This document shows, piece after piece, positions 17,912 through 25,862 of a stretch of DNA of 64,000 nucleotides. The position numbers were made by a program, and so were the translations under genes. Within the stretch, counting starts at the first letter, position 1. Each line of letters begins with the position of its first letter. The notes under the pieces are model-generated. The model ran no database searches and was not told the origin of the DNA. It saw nothing but the letters and a program-made list of their open reading frames with translations. The stretch spans positions 124,001 through 188,000 of the forward strand of contig NZ_JASAOI010000007.1 of NCBI RefSeq assembly GCF_029953285.1, given 5' to 3'. This stretch comes from Yinghuangia seranimata. GTDB lineage: Bacteria; Actinomycetota; Actinomycetes; Streptomycetales; Streptomycetaceae.

Positions 17912-18220
17912 GTGCCGACGCACCGACCGGCCAAGCACTACGACAAGGGCAGCAGCCCTGCCGGCTGGACCACCGTCGTGGTGATCCTGGCCGGCGTGCT
18001 CGTGGCCGCGGCGGCGATCGTCCTCGACCACCCCTGGCTGGTCGGCGTCGGCGCGGGCGTGGCCCTCGTCGGCGCACTCGCGGGACACCTCCTGGCCTGG
18101 GCCGGCTGGGGCGACCCCCCGAGCTTCCGCAGCACCGACGACGAAAAGCGCAACGCGGCCTGGAAAGCGGGCCGCCTGAGACTGCACCCACACCGCGGCG
18201 GCCCCGACACGACAGTCTGA
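17912..18220 (+). CDS. HGxxPAAW-type small membrane protein (DUF6704-like)
   Basis: The GTG start at 17912 follows GAGGAGG. The 102-residue product has HYDKGSSPAGWTTVVVILAG, a variant of the HGxxPAAWTxxxI signature seen in a streptomycete small-protein family. Two transmembrane helices follow (about 22-44 and 47-70, the latter in GVGAGVALVGALAGHLL), then a hydrophilic tail. In this copy the first glycine of the motif is replaced by tyrosine (HY for HG). Members usually lie near tryptophan biosynthesis genes; here it sits in a stress-type cluster. Function is unknown. Confidence 0.72.
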   Translation: MPTHRPAKHYDKGSSPAGWTTVVVILAGVLVAAAAIVLDHPWLVGVGAGVALVGALAGHLLAWAGWGDPPSFRSTDDEKRNAAWKAGRLRLHPHRGGPDTTV

Positions 18221-18599
18221 ATCCCGGCCACTCCGCCGTTCGACGAGGAGGCCGCCCGCGCGTGGGTCGAGGCCGAGGTCGCGTGCGTGCAGGAGACACG
18301 ATCATCGAGAAGGCCGCCGCCATCGAGCCCATCGACAACCAGGCCGTCGCCTTCACCCTCACCGACCCAGCGGTCGAGCACCCGAGCAGCGACCGCGGCG
18401 CGAGGACGCAGCCGCGCGCCGCCGCCGAGGTCCGCCTCGGCTCGCCAGGCCGGCGCAGGGGGAGGTCCGCCTCGGCTCGCCAGGCCGCGCAGGGGCCTCG
18501 GCCCGCGCCGCTGCCGGAGTCGGAGCCGGTCGGCACGAGCACGCGGCCGGTTCCTTTCGCGCCGGTCGTCTGTCGCCCGTCGGCGCCCCCGCCCGCTCG
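18221..18599. other. Non-coding gap with a degraded coding-like stretch and direct repeats
   Basis: Between the convergent neighbours one frame reads FDEEAARAWVEAEVACVQE (about 18238-18294). After a shift another reads DTIIEKAAAIEPIDNQAVAF (about 18295-18354). Both look like ordinary protein, but there is no single open frame, so this may be a decayed small gene. The rest is GC-rich and repetitive. Confidence 0.35.
18427..18495. repeat. 26-bp perfect direct repeat, period 35 bp, with internal palindromes
   Basis: The same 26 bases occur at 18427-18452 and 18462-18487 and continue with CGCAGGGG after a one-base difference. The upstream copy contains the inverted pair CCGAGG/CCTCGG with a four-base loop. 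The repeats lie between the ends of convergent genes and might help stop transcription from both sides. Confidence 0.8.
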
Positions 18600-18884
18600 T
18601 CAGCTCGTCTCGGCCGAGCCGTCCTCGTCCTTCCCTGTGGCGGCCTCGCGGGCCCCCTCGATGTCCGCGGCCGATGCTGCGTTCTCATCGGCGCCCTGGC
18701 GTTCGGGGGCTTCGCCTTCGCCCGTCGGCGACTCCGCCGTGCCGTCGTCGCCTGCGGCGCGTTCGGCTTCGCGGCGTTCGCCCAGGGGGACCGGGGACTC
18801 CTTCTCGCGGTAGAGGCGCACCGCCTCCCGGGCCTCTTCGATCTTGCGGGCCACGCGTTCGGGGCCCGTCTCGTGGCCGGTCAC
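18600..18884 (-). CDS. Small acidic hypothetical protein, second gene of a pair
   Basis: The GTG at 18884 overlaps the stop of the preceding gene (GTGA), so translation is coupled. The 94-residue product starts VTGHETGPERVARKIEEA, forms a charged helix to about residue 40 (REAVRLYREKESPVPLGERREAE) and then has a disordered Glu/Gly/Ala/Ser-rich tail. No domain is recognised. The highly charged, low-complexity composition suggests a flexible small stress or adaptor protein, which is inference only. Confidence 0.65.
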   Translation of the reverse strand: MTGHETGPERVARKIEEAREAVRLYREKESPVPLGERREAERAAGDDGTAESPTGEGEAPERQGADENAASAADIEGAREAATGKDEDGSAETS

Positions 18885-19357
18885 AGCGCGTCCTCGACGG
18901 TCACCGGCGCCAGCCCGTGGAGGATCGTCCCGGCCTGCGCGGCGGCCGTGAGCCGGTCGTTGAAGGCTTCCAGGCGCTCGTCGGGCGTGAGGTGGTCGAC
19001 GTCGTCGGGCCAGGTGCCCGGTGGGACGAGCTCGACGACGGCGCAGCCGATCTCGGTCGCGGCGCCCAGCCACCCGGAGGTCAGCGGCGTCGGGGCGCCC
19101 GTGCGCCACGTGTGGCGGCCGCCGAGCATGCTCAGCGCCGCGAAGCAGCCGTCCCATACGTGGATCTCGGCCGAGGTGGCGGCCGCGTCGCCGACGCACA
19201 GCAGGAACCCGGACTCGTACGCCTGGTCCACCAGCCGCAGGTAGCGCGACCGCGTCGGCTCGACCAGCACCTGGGCGAGCAGCCCGTCGTCGAACACCTC
19301 GAGCGCGAAAGCGATCCGCAGCCGCGCGGGCGCCTCCGCGGGAGGAGGCGTGTTCAT
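18881..19357 (-). CDS. Hypothetical protein (158 residues), first gene of a SigB-like unit
   Basis: The ATG at 19357 follows GGGAGCC by six bases. The 158-residue protein is soluble and mixed alpha/beta (LRIAFALEVFDDGLLAQVLVE, EIHVWDGCFAALSMLGGRHTW, IGCAVVELVPPGTWP, HLTPDERLEAFNDRLTAA). I recognise no family. A SigB-like GGGTAG element lies 39 bp upstream on the same strand and the following small gene overlaps it by four bases, so it probably belongs to the same stress-type regulon as its neighbours. Confidence 0.7.
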   Translation of the reverse strand: MNTPPPAEAPARLRIAFALEVFDDGLLAQVLVEPTRSRYLRLVDQAYESGFLLCVGDAAATSAEIHVWDGCFAALSMLGGRHTWRTGAPTPLTSGWLGAATEIGCAVVELVPPGTWPDDVDHLTPDERLEAFNDRLTAAAQAGTILHGLAPVTVEDAL

Positions 19358-19395
19358 AACGGCTCCCTTCGCCGGCCCCGAGTCCTGCCGGGCCG

Positions 19396-19422
19396 CTACC
19401 CGCGGCCGTGTCCGTGGCACCC
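19396..19422 (-). promoter_or_regulatory. SigB-like promoter, GGGT-N17-GGGTAG
   Basis: On the minus strand, GGGT (19422-19419) is followed after 17 bases by GGGTAG (19401-19396), 39 bases before the ATG at 19357. The spacing is at the long end of what SigF/SigB promoters allow. The TAG inside the -10 word also serves as the stop codon of the upstream fragment. Confidence 0.45.
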
Positions 19423-19506
19423 CCACGAGGGCACGGTGCCCGGCGCCCGCACCCGCTCCGGTGTGGCGTCGACGTGCACACTCTCCGTGACCTCGGACGG
19501 AGTCAT
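19396..19506 (-). pseudogene. N-terminal fragment of an SRPBCC/polyketide-cyclase-like protein
   Basis: A 36-codon frame begins at an ATG placed exactly after GGAGGTACGTC, an excellent ribosome binding site. It reads MTPSEVTESVHVDATPERVR and then changes character (APGTVPSWGCHGHGRG) before a TAG. ESVxVDATPERVW is the usual first strand of SRPBCC/START-like proteins of about 150 residues, so this looks like the 5' end of such a gene fused by deletion to unrelated sequence. Confidence 0.5.
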
Positions 19507-19571
19507 GACGTACCTCCGTCCCCCACCTTCGAGCATGCGCACCCCGACGCGGTCAGGGCAAACGGCGGCGC

Positions 19572-21383
19572 TCACACCTCCGGGGCCGCCGCCTCCGTGC
19601 CCAGGTCCGGGGTGTCCGTCAGCGTCACGAGCCCCGGTCCGGGTCCGTGCAGTTCGAGGACGGTGAGCTCGTTCAGGCCGCGTCGCAGGACCGGTGCCGG
19701 GACGTACAGGGTCCGCTGCGGTCCCGCCGACCAGTAGCGGCCCAGGTGGAAGCCGTTCACCCAGCACAGGCCCTTCTCCCAGCCGTCCAGCCGGACGAAG
19801 GTGTCGGCGGGGTCGGCCACCTCGAAGGTGCCGCGGCGCAGGACGGGTGTGCCGGGCAACGCGGCCGCGGCGCCGTCCGGCAGCACCGGGGCGTCGATGA
19901 ACGGCAGCGGGTAGATCTGCCACGAGAACAGGTTCTGCCGTTCGAGCCGGACGCCGCGGGTGATGCCCTTGCGGTCGTGGAGCCCGGGCCCGTAGTTCAC
20001 GCGGCCGCAGTTCTCGACGAGGATGTCCAGCCGCGCGCCCCCGGCCGGTACCGCCGGCAGGTGGGCCGTCGCGTCGGCGCCTCCCGGGCCGGCGGTGCTG
20101 CGGTCGAGCACCGCGACGGGCACGCCGTCCAGGAAGACCTGGGCGCGGTCGGCCAGCCCGTCGAGGTGCAGCGGGCCCGGCTCGCGGGGGCCGCTGACCC
20201 AGGTGCGGTACAGGATCAGCCCGTACGCCTGGTCGACCTCCTCCATGGTGAGCGTGTGCGGCGACAGCACCGGCGTGCTGAGGTCGTCGAGGTGGGCCAG
20301 CAGCGGCGCCGCGTGCGGCAGCCGGACGTCCCCGAGCTTCAGCCGGGGCGGGGCGGGCGGCGGCGGTGCGGCGGGCAGGTCGGCATGCCTGCCGATGACC
20401 TCTCGGAACGCCCAGTACTTGGGCGTGAGTTCGCCGGCCTCGCTGATCGCCGCGTCGTAGTCGTAGCTGGTGACGGTCGGCTGGTAGCCGTGTTCGGCGT
20501 CCTCGTTCGCGCCGTTCATGAAGCCGAAGTTGGTGCCGCCGTGCGCCATGTACAGGTTGACGGACGCGCCCGCGGCGAGCATCTCGTCGAGTACGGCCGC
20601 CGCGTCGGCGGCGTCACGGACGTGGTGCGGCTCGTGCCAGTGGTCGAACCAGCCGTTCCAGAACTCCATGCACACCGGCGGCCCGTCGGGCGACCAGCGG
20701 CGCAGCACCTCGAAGGACTCCCCCGCCCGTGACCCGAAGTTGGCTGTCGGCAGCACACCGGCCAGGGTGCCGCCCTGCATCATCGGCTCGGTGGGCCCGT
20801 CGGAGGTGAACAGCAGTCCGGTGGCGCCGCGGCGGCGCAGTCCGTCGGCGAGGTGGCGCAGGTAGCGGGCGTCGTTGCCGTAGCTGCCGTACTCGTTCTC
20901 GACCTGGAGCGCGATGACGGGGCCGCCGTTCTCGGCGAGCAGCGGCACGAGTTCGGGCATGAGGGCGTCGAAGTAGCGGTCGACGGCGGCGAGGTAGCCC
21001 GGGTGCGCGCAGCGCAGCCGCATGCCGGGGTCCTTGAGGAGCCAGGCGGGCAGGCCGCCGAGCTCCCATTCGGCGCAGATGTAGGGGCCGGGCCGGACGA
21101 TCGCCTTGAGGCCGTGCCGCGCGGCGGCCCGGACGAAGCCGGCCAGGTCGTTGGGACCGGTGAAGTCGAAGCGTCCGGGTTCCGGTTCGTGCCGGTTCCA
21201 GGCGACGTACGTCTCGACGGTGTTGAGCCCCATCGCGCGCAGCCGGGCGAGGCGGTCGTCCCATTGCGCGGGGTGCACGCGGAAGTAGTGCAGTGCCCCG
21301 GAGAGGACGCGGAACGGCCGGCCGTCGAGGGTGAATCCGCGGGGGTGCGGGACGAGGCCGGTGGTCGTCGAGGTGGTCGTCAC
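19572..21383 (-). CDS. Glycoside hydrolase family 35 beta-galactosidase
   Basis: The 603-residue enzyme begins at a GTG after GAGGAGCACC. The GH35 TIM barrel covers about residues 12-330: RPFRVLSGALHYFRVHPAQW, RPGPYICAEWELGGLPAWLL, the acid/base E164 in QVENEYGSYG and the nucleophile E240 in VCMEFWNGWFDHW. Beta-sandwich domains follow to the end. No signal peptide is present, so it acts on imported galactosides. It is divergent from a sugar ABC transporter 292 bp away and near an AraC regulator and an aldose 1-epimerase, forming a galactoside-utilisation locus. Confidence 0.95.
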   Translation of the reverse strand: MTTTSTTTGLVPHPRGFTLDGRPFRVLSGALHYFRVHPAQWDDRLARLRAMGLNTVETYVAWNRHEPEPGRFDFTGPNDLAGFVRAAARHGLKAIVRPGPYICAEWELGGLPAWLLKDPGMRLRCAHPGYLAAVDRYFDALMPELVPLLAENGGPVIALQVENEYGSYGNDARYLRHLADGLRRRGATGLLFTSDGPTEPMMQGGTLAGVLPTANFGSRAGESFEVLRRWSPDGPPVCMEFWNGWFDHWHEPHHVRDAADAAAVLDEMLAAGASVNLYMAHGGTNFGFMNGANEDAEHGYQPTVTSYDYDAAISEAGELTPKYWAFREVIGRHADLPAAPPPPAPPRLKLGDVRLPHAAPLLAHLDDLSTPVLSPHTLTMEEVDQAYGLILYRTWVSGPREPGPLHLDGLADRAQVFLDGVPVAVLDRSTAGPGGADATAHLPAVPAGGARLDILVENCGRVNYGPGLHDRKGITRGVRLERQNLFSWQIYPLPFIDAPVLPDGAAAALPGTPVLRRGTFEVADPADTFVRLDGWEKGLCWVNGFHLGRYWSAGPQRTLYVPAPVLRRGLNELTVLELHGPGPGLVTLTDTPDLGTEAAAPEV

Positions 21384-21675
21384 GGTGCTCCTCGGCGGTG
21401 CAGGGGCGGCGGGTCGCGATCATCCTGCCGTGGCGTCGGGGACACGGATTTGCAGTCTTCTCCGACCGCTCCTGGACTTTTCTTCGGACCCCACAACGGC
21501 CGAATTCAGCGGGACCGGCGATGATGTTGGACTTTCCCGAAGGATCAGTACGACAAAAGCATGATCACCACGGCAACCCGTTGACGCCCCCCGGCGGACG
21601 CAACATGATCGACCGCCACCACCCCCGTTCGGCCCTTCGCCGAACGCTGCCCATCCAGGAAGGGACGGCCACACC
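21384..21675. promoter_or_regulatory. Divergent control region of the galactoside locus
   Basis: This intergenic region separates the beta-galactosidase from the transporter operon. It holds a perfect inverted repeat GTTCGGC-CCTTC-GCCGAAC (21627-21645). It also holds two similar direct words, TGGACTTTTC (about 21472) and TGGACTTTCC (about 21529), in the same orientation and about 57 bp apart. Direct repeats are the usual binding sites of AraC-family proteins, and such a regulator is encoded in this locus. Binding is inferred. Confidence 0.4.
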
Positions 21676-23040
21676 ATGTGGGGTACCACCCGTCGTGGGC
21701 GCGCCGCGCGCCGCGTCGCCGCCGCAATATCGGTCGCCGCGCTGGCCGCGCTCGCCGCGTGCTCCTCCGACGACTCCAACGACGCGAAGTCCGGCTCGGC
21801 CGCCAGCCAGTCGAGCGGCGCGGGCGGCGGCAAGGGCGACACCGCGCAGCTGGAGTTCTGGGGCTGGGCGCCCGGATACGACAAGGTCGTCGAGGCGTTC
21901 AACGCGTCGCACCCGGACGTCCACGTCACCTTCAACAAGATCGACCCGGGCTCCAAGGGCGGCTACGCGAAGATGCTCGCCGCGGTCAAGGCCGGCAACG
22001 CGCCGTGCCTCGGCCAGGTCGGCTACGAGACGCTGCCGAGCTTCCTCGTCGAGGGCGCGCTGGCCGACGTCACGAAGGAGGCCGCCGCCGCGAAGGCCAA
22101 GTACGCGCCGGGCGCGTGGTCGCAGATGGGCGTCGCGGGCCACACGTACGGCATCCCCGTCGACACCGGCCCGGTCGCGCTCTTCTACCGCACCGACGTG
22201 TTCCAGAAGTACAACCTGACCCCGCCGAAGACGTGGGACGAGTTCGCCCAGCAGGCCGACAAGGTCAAGGCCGGCGACCCGGCCGTCGCGTACTCGGCGG
22301 TCGGCGGCAACGACCCGTGGTGGCTGGCCGGCATGGCCTGGCAGAACGGCGGTTCGTGGTTCGGGACGTCGGGTGACACGTGGAAGGTGTCGATGACGGA
22401 GCCGGGCACGCAGAAGGCGATGCAGTACTGGCAGGGGCTGCTGGACAAGAAGGTCGTCGCGGCCGACCCGACGTCCACGCCGGACTGGTACAAGCGCATG
22501 CAGGACGGCACCTTCGCCACCTACGTGGGCCCCGTGTGGTTCAGCGCGCTCCTCGAGGAGAACGCGAAGGGCGCCGCGGGCAAGTGGGCGGTCGCGCCGA
22601 TGCCGACGTGGGACGCGTCGTCGAAGGCGACCAGCAACATCGGCGGTTCGGGCACCGCGGTGCTCAAGGGCTGCAAGAACACGCAGGCGGCCGTGACGTT
22701 CGCCGACTGGATGTCGAGCGACCCCGCGTCGCTGGCCACCCTGGTCAAGGAGACCGGCATCTACCCGGCCGCGGCGGCGGGCGCCGACCTGGACGCGCTC
22801 AAGCAGCCGTCGGCGTACTTCAACAACCAGAAGATCTACGACGTGTTCAAGGAGTCGGCGGCGAACATCCCCGACAAGTGGCAGTGGGGCCCGACGATGA
22901 CGCAGGTCTCCTCGGACCTGACCGACCTCGCGGGCAAGGCCGCGTCGGGCGGCGGGCCGCTCACGGGGGCGCTGAGCGAGACGCAGGCCAAGACGCTGAA
23001 GGCCATCCAGGACAAGGGGCTGAAGGCGGCCGCCGGCTGA
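21676..23040 (+). CDS. Extracellular sugar-binding lipoprotein of an ABC transporter
   Basis: The 454-residue protein has a basic N-terminus, a hydrophobic signal segment and the lipobox LAAC at about residues 26-29. After a Ser/Gly-rich linker comes a family-1 solute-binding fold (FWGWAPGYDKVVEAFNASHP, YGIPVDTGPVALFYRTDVF, TWDEFAQQADKV). It should capture a sugar, probably a galactoside given the neighbours, and deliver it to the two permeases encoded next. The ATG at 21676 follows AGGAAGGGAC. A strong stem-loop lies between its stop and the first permease gene. Confidence 0.93.
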   Translation: MWGTTRRGRAARRVAAAISVAALAALAACSSDDSNDAKSGSAASQSSGAGGGKGDTAQLEFWGWAPGYDKVVEAFNASHPDVHVTFNKIDPGSKGGYAKMLAAVKAGNAPCLGQVGYETLPSFLVEGALADVTKEAAAAKAKYAPGAWSQMGVAGHTYGIPVDTGPVALFYRTDVFQKYNLTPPKTWDEFAQQADKVKAGDPAVAYSAVGGNDPWWLAGMAWQNGGSWFGTSGDTWKVSMTEPGTQKAMQYWQGLLDKKVVAADPTSTPDWYKRMQDGTFATYVGPVWFSALLEENAKGAAGKWAVAPMPTWDASSKATSNIGGSGTAVLKGCKNTQAAVTFADWMSSDPASLATLVKETGIYPAAAAGADLDALKQPSAYFNNQKIYDVFKESAANIPDKWQWGPTMTQVSSDLTDLAGKAASGGGPLTGALSETQAKTLKAIQDKGLKAAAG

Positions 23041-23095
23041 GCCTCGGCGCCGGGCGGCGCTGACCGCTCCGACCTCCCCGACCAGCACCAGCGAT

Positions 23096-23131
23096 GGGAC
23101 CCGGCCCCGCCCCCGCGGCGGGCCGGGTCCC
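23096..23131 (+). terminator. Intercistronic stem-loop after the binding-protein gene
   Basis: A perfect 12-bp stem (GGGACCCGGCCC at 23096-23107 and GGGCCGGGTCCC at 23120-23131) encloses a 12-base loop. There is no T-run. Its place after the binding-protein gene suggests partial termination or mRNA 3'-end protection, giving more binding protein than permease. Confidence 0.7.
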
Positions 23132-23168
23132 GCACCCGTACGCAACACTCCCCGGCAGGAGCCCGCCC

Positions 23169-24140
23169 TTGACCACCGCGTCGCCACCCCGGACCCGGCC
23201 GTCCCGGCCCTCACCGCCCCCGGACACACCGCGCCGCCGCCCGCGGCGCTGGCGGCGCAAGGCCGCGCCGCTGATGTTCCTCGCCCCGTTCGGCGCGCTG
23301 TTCGTGGCGATGTACGCGGTCCCGGTCGGGTACGCGGTCGTCGAGAGCCTGCACAAGATGAAGCGCTCGGGCCTCGGCCTGACCCCGCCCGAACGGGTCT
23401 GGGCCGGCTTCGACAACTACCGGCGCGCGCTGGACGACGACGCCCTGTGGTCCGGCGTGGGGCGCGTCCTGCTCTTCGGGATCGTCCAGGTGCCGGTGAT
23501 GCTCGGACTGGCCCTGGTCCTCGCGCTCGTGCTGGACAGCCAGTCGGCGCGGCTGAAGGGGCTGTTCCGGGCGGCGTACTTCCTGCCGTACGCGATCCCG
23601 GGTGTGGTCGCCACCATCCTGTGGGCGTTCCTCTACATGCCGCGGTCCAGCCCGGTCGTGTCGATGCTCGACGGCCTGGGGCTGCCGTCCGACTTCCTCG
23701 GCGAGGACGCCGTCCTGTGGTCCATCGCGAACGTCGTGACGTGGGCCTGGACCGGCTACAACACGCTCGTCATCTACTCCGCGCTGCAGGCCGTGCCGCG
23801 CGAACTGTTCGAGGCGGCCGCGCTCGACGGCTGCGGACCCTGGCGCATCGCGTGGCGCATCAAGGTGCCGCTGGTCGCCCCCGCGATCGCGCTGACCACC
23901 GTGTTCTCGGTGATCGGCACACTCCAGCTGTACACCGAGCCGCGCGTGCTGCGCCCGCTCACCTCCACCATCAGCGCGGACTACACGCCGATCATGTCCG
24001 CCTACCACCAGGCCGTCGAGAACAACGACTACGGGCAGGGCGCCGCGGTGTCCGTGCTGCTCGCGCTCGGCACCTGCGTGCTGTCGTTCGCGGTGCTCAA
24101 GATCTCGGCCCGACTCACGAAGGGCAGGGCCAGCCTGTGA
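23169..24140 (+). CDS. Sugar ABC transporter permease (MalF/UgpA type)
   Basis: The 323-residue protein has a proline/arginine-rich cytoplasmic lead and six hydrophobic helices. The coupling-helix EAA motif appears as ELFEAAALDGCGPWRIAWRIKVPLVAP. I chose the TTG at 23169 because CAGGAG lies eight to nine bases upstream. The ATG at 23094 lies at the foot of the preceding stem-loop and would add an atypical segment. It forms the membrane pore with the next permease, whose GTG overlaps its stop by four bases. Confidence 0.9.
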   Translation: MTTASPPRTRPSRPSPPPDTPRRRPRRWRRKAAPLMFLAPFGALFVAMYAVPVGYAVVESLHKMKRSGLGLTPPERVWAGFDNYRRALDDDALWSGVGRVLLFGIVQVPVMLGLALVLALVLDSQSARLKGLFRAAYFLPYAIPGVVATILWAFLYMPRSSPVVSMLDGLGLPSDFLGEDAVLWSIANVVTWAWTGYNTLVIYSALQAVPRELFEAAALDGCGPWRIAWRIKVPLVAPAIALTTVFSVIGTLQLYTEPRVLRPLTSTISADYTPIMSAYHQAVENNDYGQGAAVSVLLALGTCVLSFAVLKISARLTKGRASL

Positions 24141-24973
24141 AGCCGTCCGTCCGCAGCCAAGTCCTCACGACCGCCTTCCTGTTCCTGATGGCGACGTACT
24201 TCCTGATGCCCGCGTGGTGGCTGCTCGTCGCGTCGACCAAGTCCTCGAGCGACCTGTTCGGTTCGCACGGGTTCTGGTTCGCCGACATGAACCTCGGGTC
24301 GAACCTGCACCAGCTGTTCACCACCGACGACGGGGTGTTCGGCCGGTGGATGGCGAACTCCGTGCTGTACGCGGTGGGAGGCGGCGCGGTCGCGACCCTC
24401 CTCGCCGCGATGGCCGGCTACGCGCTCGCCAAATACCCCTTCCGCGGCCGGGGGTTCGTGTTCTCCATCATCCTCGGTGCGGTGCTCATCCCCGCCCCGA
24501 TGCTCGCCCTGCCGATCTACCTGATGCTGTCGAAGGCGCACCTGATCGACACCGTGTGGGCGGTGCTCCTGCCCTCCGCCGTCAGCCCGTTCGGCGTCTT
24601 CCTCGCCAAGACCTACGCCGAGGCCGCCGTTCCGGACGAACTCCTCGAGGCGGCACGGCTGGACGGCGCGAGCGAGTTCCGGATCTTCCGGACGATCGGG
24701 CTGCGCATCATGTCGCCCGCGCTCGTGACCGTGTTCCTGTTCCAACTCGTCGCCGTGTGGAACAACTTCTTCCTGCCGCTGATCACCCTGAACGACCAGG
24801 ACCTGTGGCCGGTCACGCTCGGCCTCAACGCCTGGAACAGCGACCCGAACCAGCCCCGCGCCAACCTCGTCGTGGCCGGCGCGCTGGTGTCCGTCCTGCC
24901 GCTGGTGCTGGCGTTCCTGTCCCTCCAGCGGTTCTGGCGCTCGGACCTGATCGCGGGCGGGGTGAAGGCGTGA
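24137..24973 (+). CDS. Sugar ABC transporter permease (MalG/UgpE type)
   Basis: The 278-residue protein has six transmembrane helices and the EAA coupling motif ELLEAARLDGASEFRIFRTIGL, followed by SPALVTVFLFQLVAVWNNFF. Start GTG overlaps the previous stop (GTGA). No ATPase gene follows. In streptomycetes such sugar importers commonly share one chromosomal ATPase (MsiK), so that is the likely energiser here. Confidence 0.93.
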   Translation: MKPSVRSQVLTTAFLFLMATYFLMPAWWLLVASTKSSSDLFGSHGFWFADMNLGSNLHQLFTTDDGVFGRWMANSVLYAVGGGAVATLLAAMAGYALAKYPFRGRGFVFSIILGAVLIPAPMLALPIYLMLSKAHLIDTVWAVLLPSAVSPFGVFLAKTYAEAAVPDELLEAARLDGASEFRIFRTIGLRIMSPALVTVFLFQLVAVWNNFFLPLITLNDQDLWPVTLGLNAWNSDPNQPRANLVVAGALVSVLPLVLAFLSLQRFWRSDLIAGGVKA

Positions 24974-25013
24974 CCTGGTCCGTACACCCGCCCGCGCCTA
25001 CCATCGACGCGCC

Positions 25014-25820
25014 ATGATTTTCGCGCGCTACCTCACCCCAGGGCAGGAGCACCGGCGGCTCGGGCTGGTGTGCCTCGGGGTCGGCTGGCAGCAGGTGCAC
25101 GCCATGCAGTTCCAGGGCCGGGTGCTCGGCTGCTACCAGCTCACCCTGATCACCGCCGGGACGGGCTGGTTCCGCTCGGGCAGCGCCCAGGCGCCGCGGA
25201 TCCCGGTGCAGGCGCCCGCGGCGTTCCTGCTGTTCCCCGGGCTGTACCACGCGTACAGCCCGGACCCGACGGGCTGGCGCGAGCACTGGGTGCTGTTCGA
25301 GGGCCCGACCGCGGCGGCGTACGAGGAGCTCGGGTTCCTCGACCGCAACGACCCGATCACCTCGCTCAGCGCCGTCAAACCGCTGCGCGCCGGCTTCGAC
25401 CGCCTCCTCACCGCCGTCGAACCGGGCGCGCCGAACCGCGAGGTCGTCACGTCGGCGGTGGTGCACCAGCTGATCACCGACCTCAAGGCCGTGCGGGTCC
25501 ACGAGGACGGGTCCCGCGTCGTCCGCTACTTCGACGAGCACGCCACCGAGCCCCTGACGGTCGGCGAACACGCCCGCCGGCTCGGCCTCGACGAGGCGTC
25601 GCTGCGCGGCGAGATGCAGCGCGCGACCGGCACGACGCCGAAGGAGTACATCGTCCGCACCCGGCTGTCCCGTGCGAAGCGCCTGCTGCTGGCCACCGAC
25701 CAGCCGGTCCGCGAGGTCGCGCGGAACGTCGGCTACGACGACGCGGCCTACTTCACCCGGCTGTTCACCCGGCGCGTGAACCAGTCCCCGACGGAGTTCC
25801 GGAAGTCGGGGCAGGCCTGA
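25014..25820 (+). CDS. AraC-family regulator of the galactoside locus
   Basis: The 268-residue protein has an N-terminal AraC-type cupin arm (about residues 10-165; GTGWFRSG, AFLLFPGLYHAYSPD) and a C-terminal AraC helix-turn-helix pair (about 175-265). The latter contains TVGEHARRLGLDEASLRGEM and VARNVGYDDAAYFTRLFTRR. Forty bases separate it from the permease gene, so it may be in the same transcript. By position it should respond to a sugar and control the transporter and the divergent beta-galactosidase. Confidence 0.92.
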   Translation: MIFARYLTPGQEHRRLGLVCLGVGWQQVHAMQFQGRVLGCYQLTLITAGTGWFRSGSAQAPRIPVQAPAAFLLFPGLYHAYSPDPTGWREHWVLFEGPTAAAYEELGFLDRNDPITSLSAVKPLRAGFDRLLTAVEPGAPNREVVTSAVVHQLITDLKAVRVHEDGSRVVRYFDEHATEPLTVGEHARRLGLDEASLRGEMQRATGTTPKEYIVRTRLSRAKRLLLATDQPVREVARNVGYDDAAYFTRLFTRRVNQSPTEFRKSGQA

Positions 25821-25862
25821 CCCTCGGGCGGTGTCAGGCCTGCCCGCGTCGGGCGGCCGCTG

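Noticed and set aside
23094-23168. ATG at 23094 as the start of the first sugar permease
   Set aside because: The extra 25 codons would be encoded largely by a 12-bp stem-loop, and there is a better-placed ribosome binding site for the TTG at 23169.
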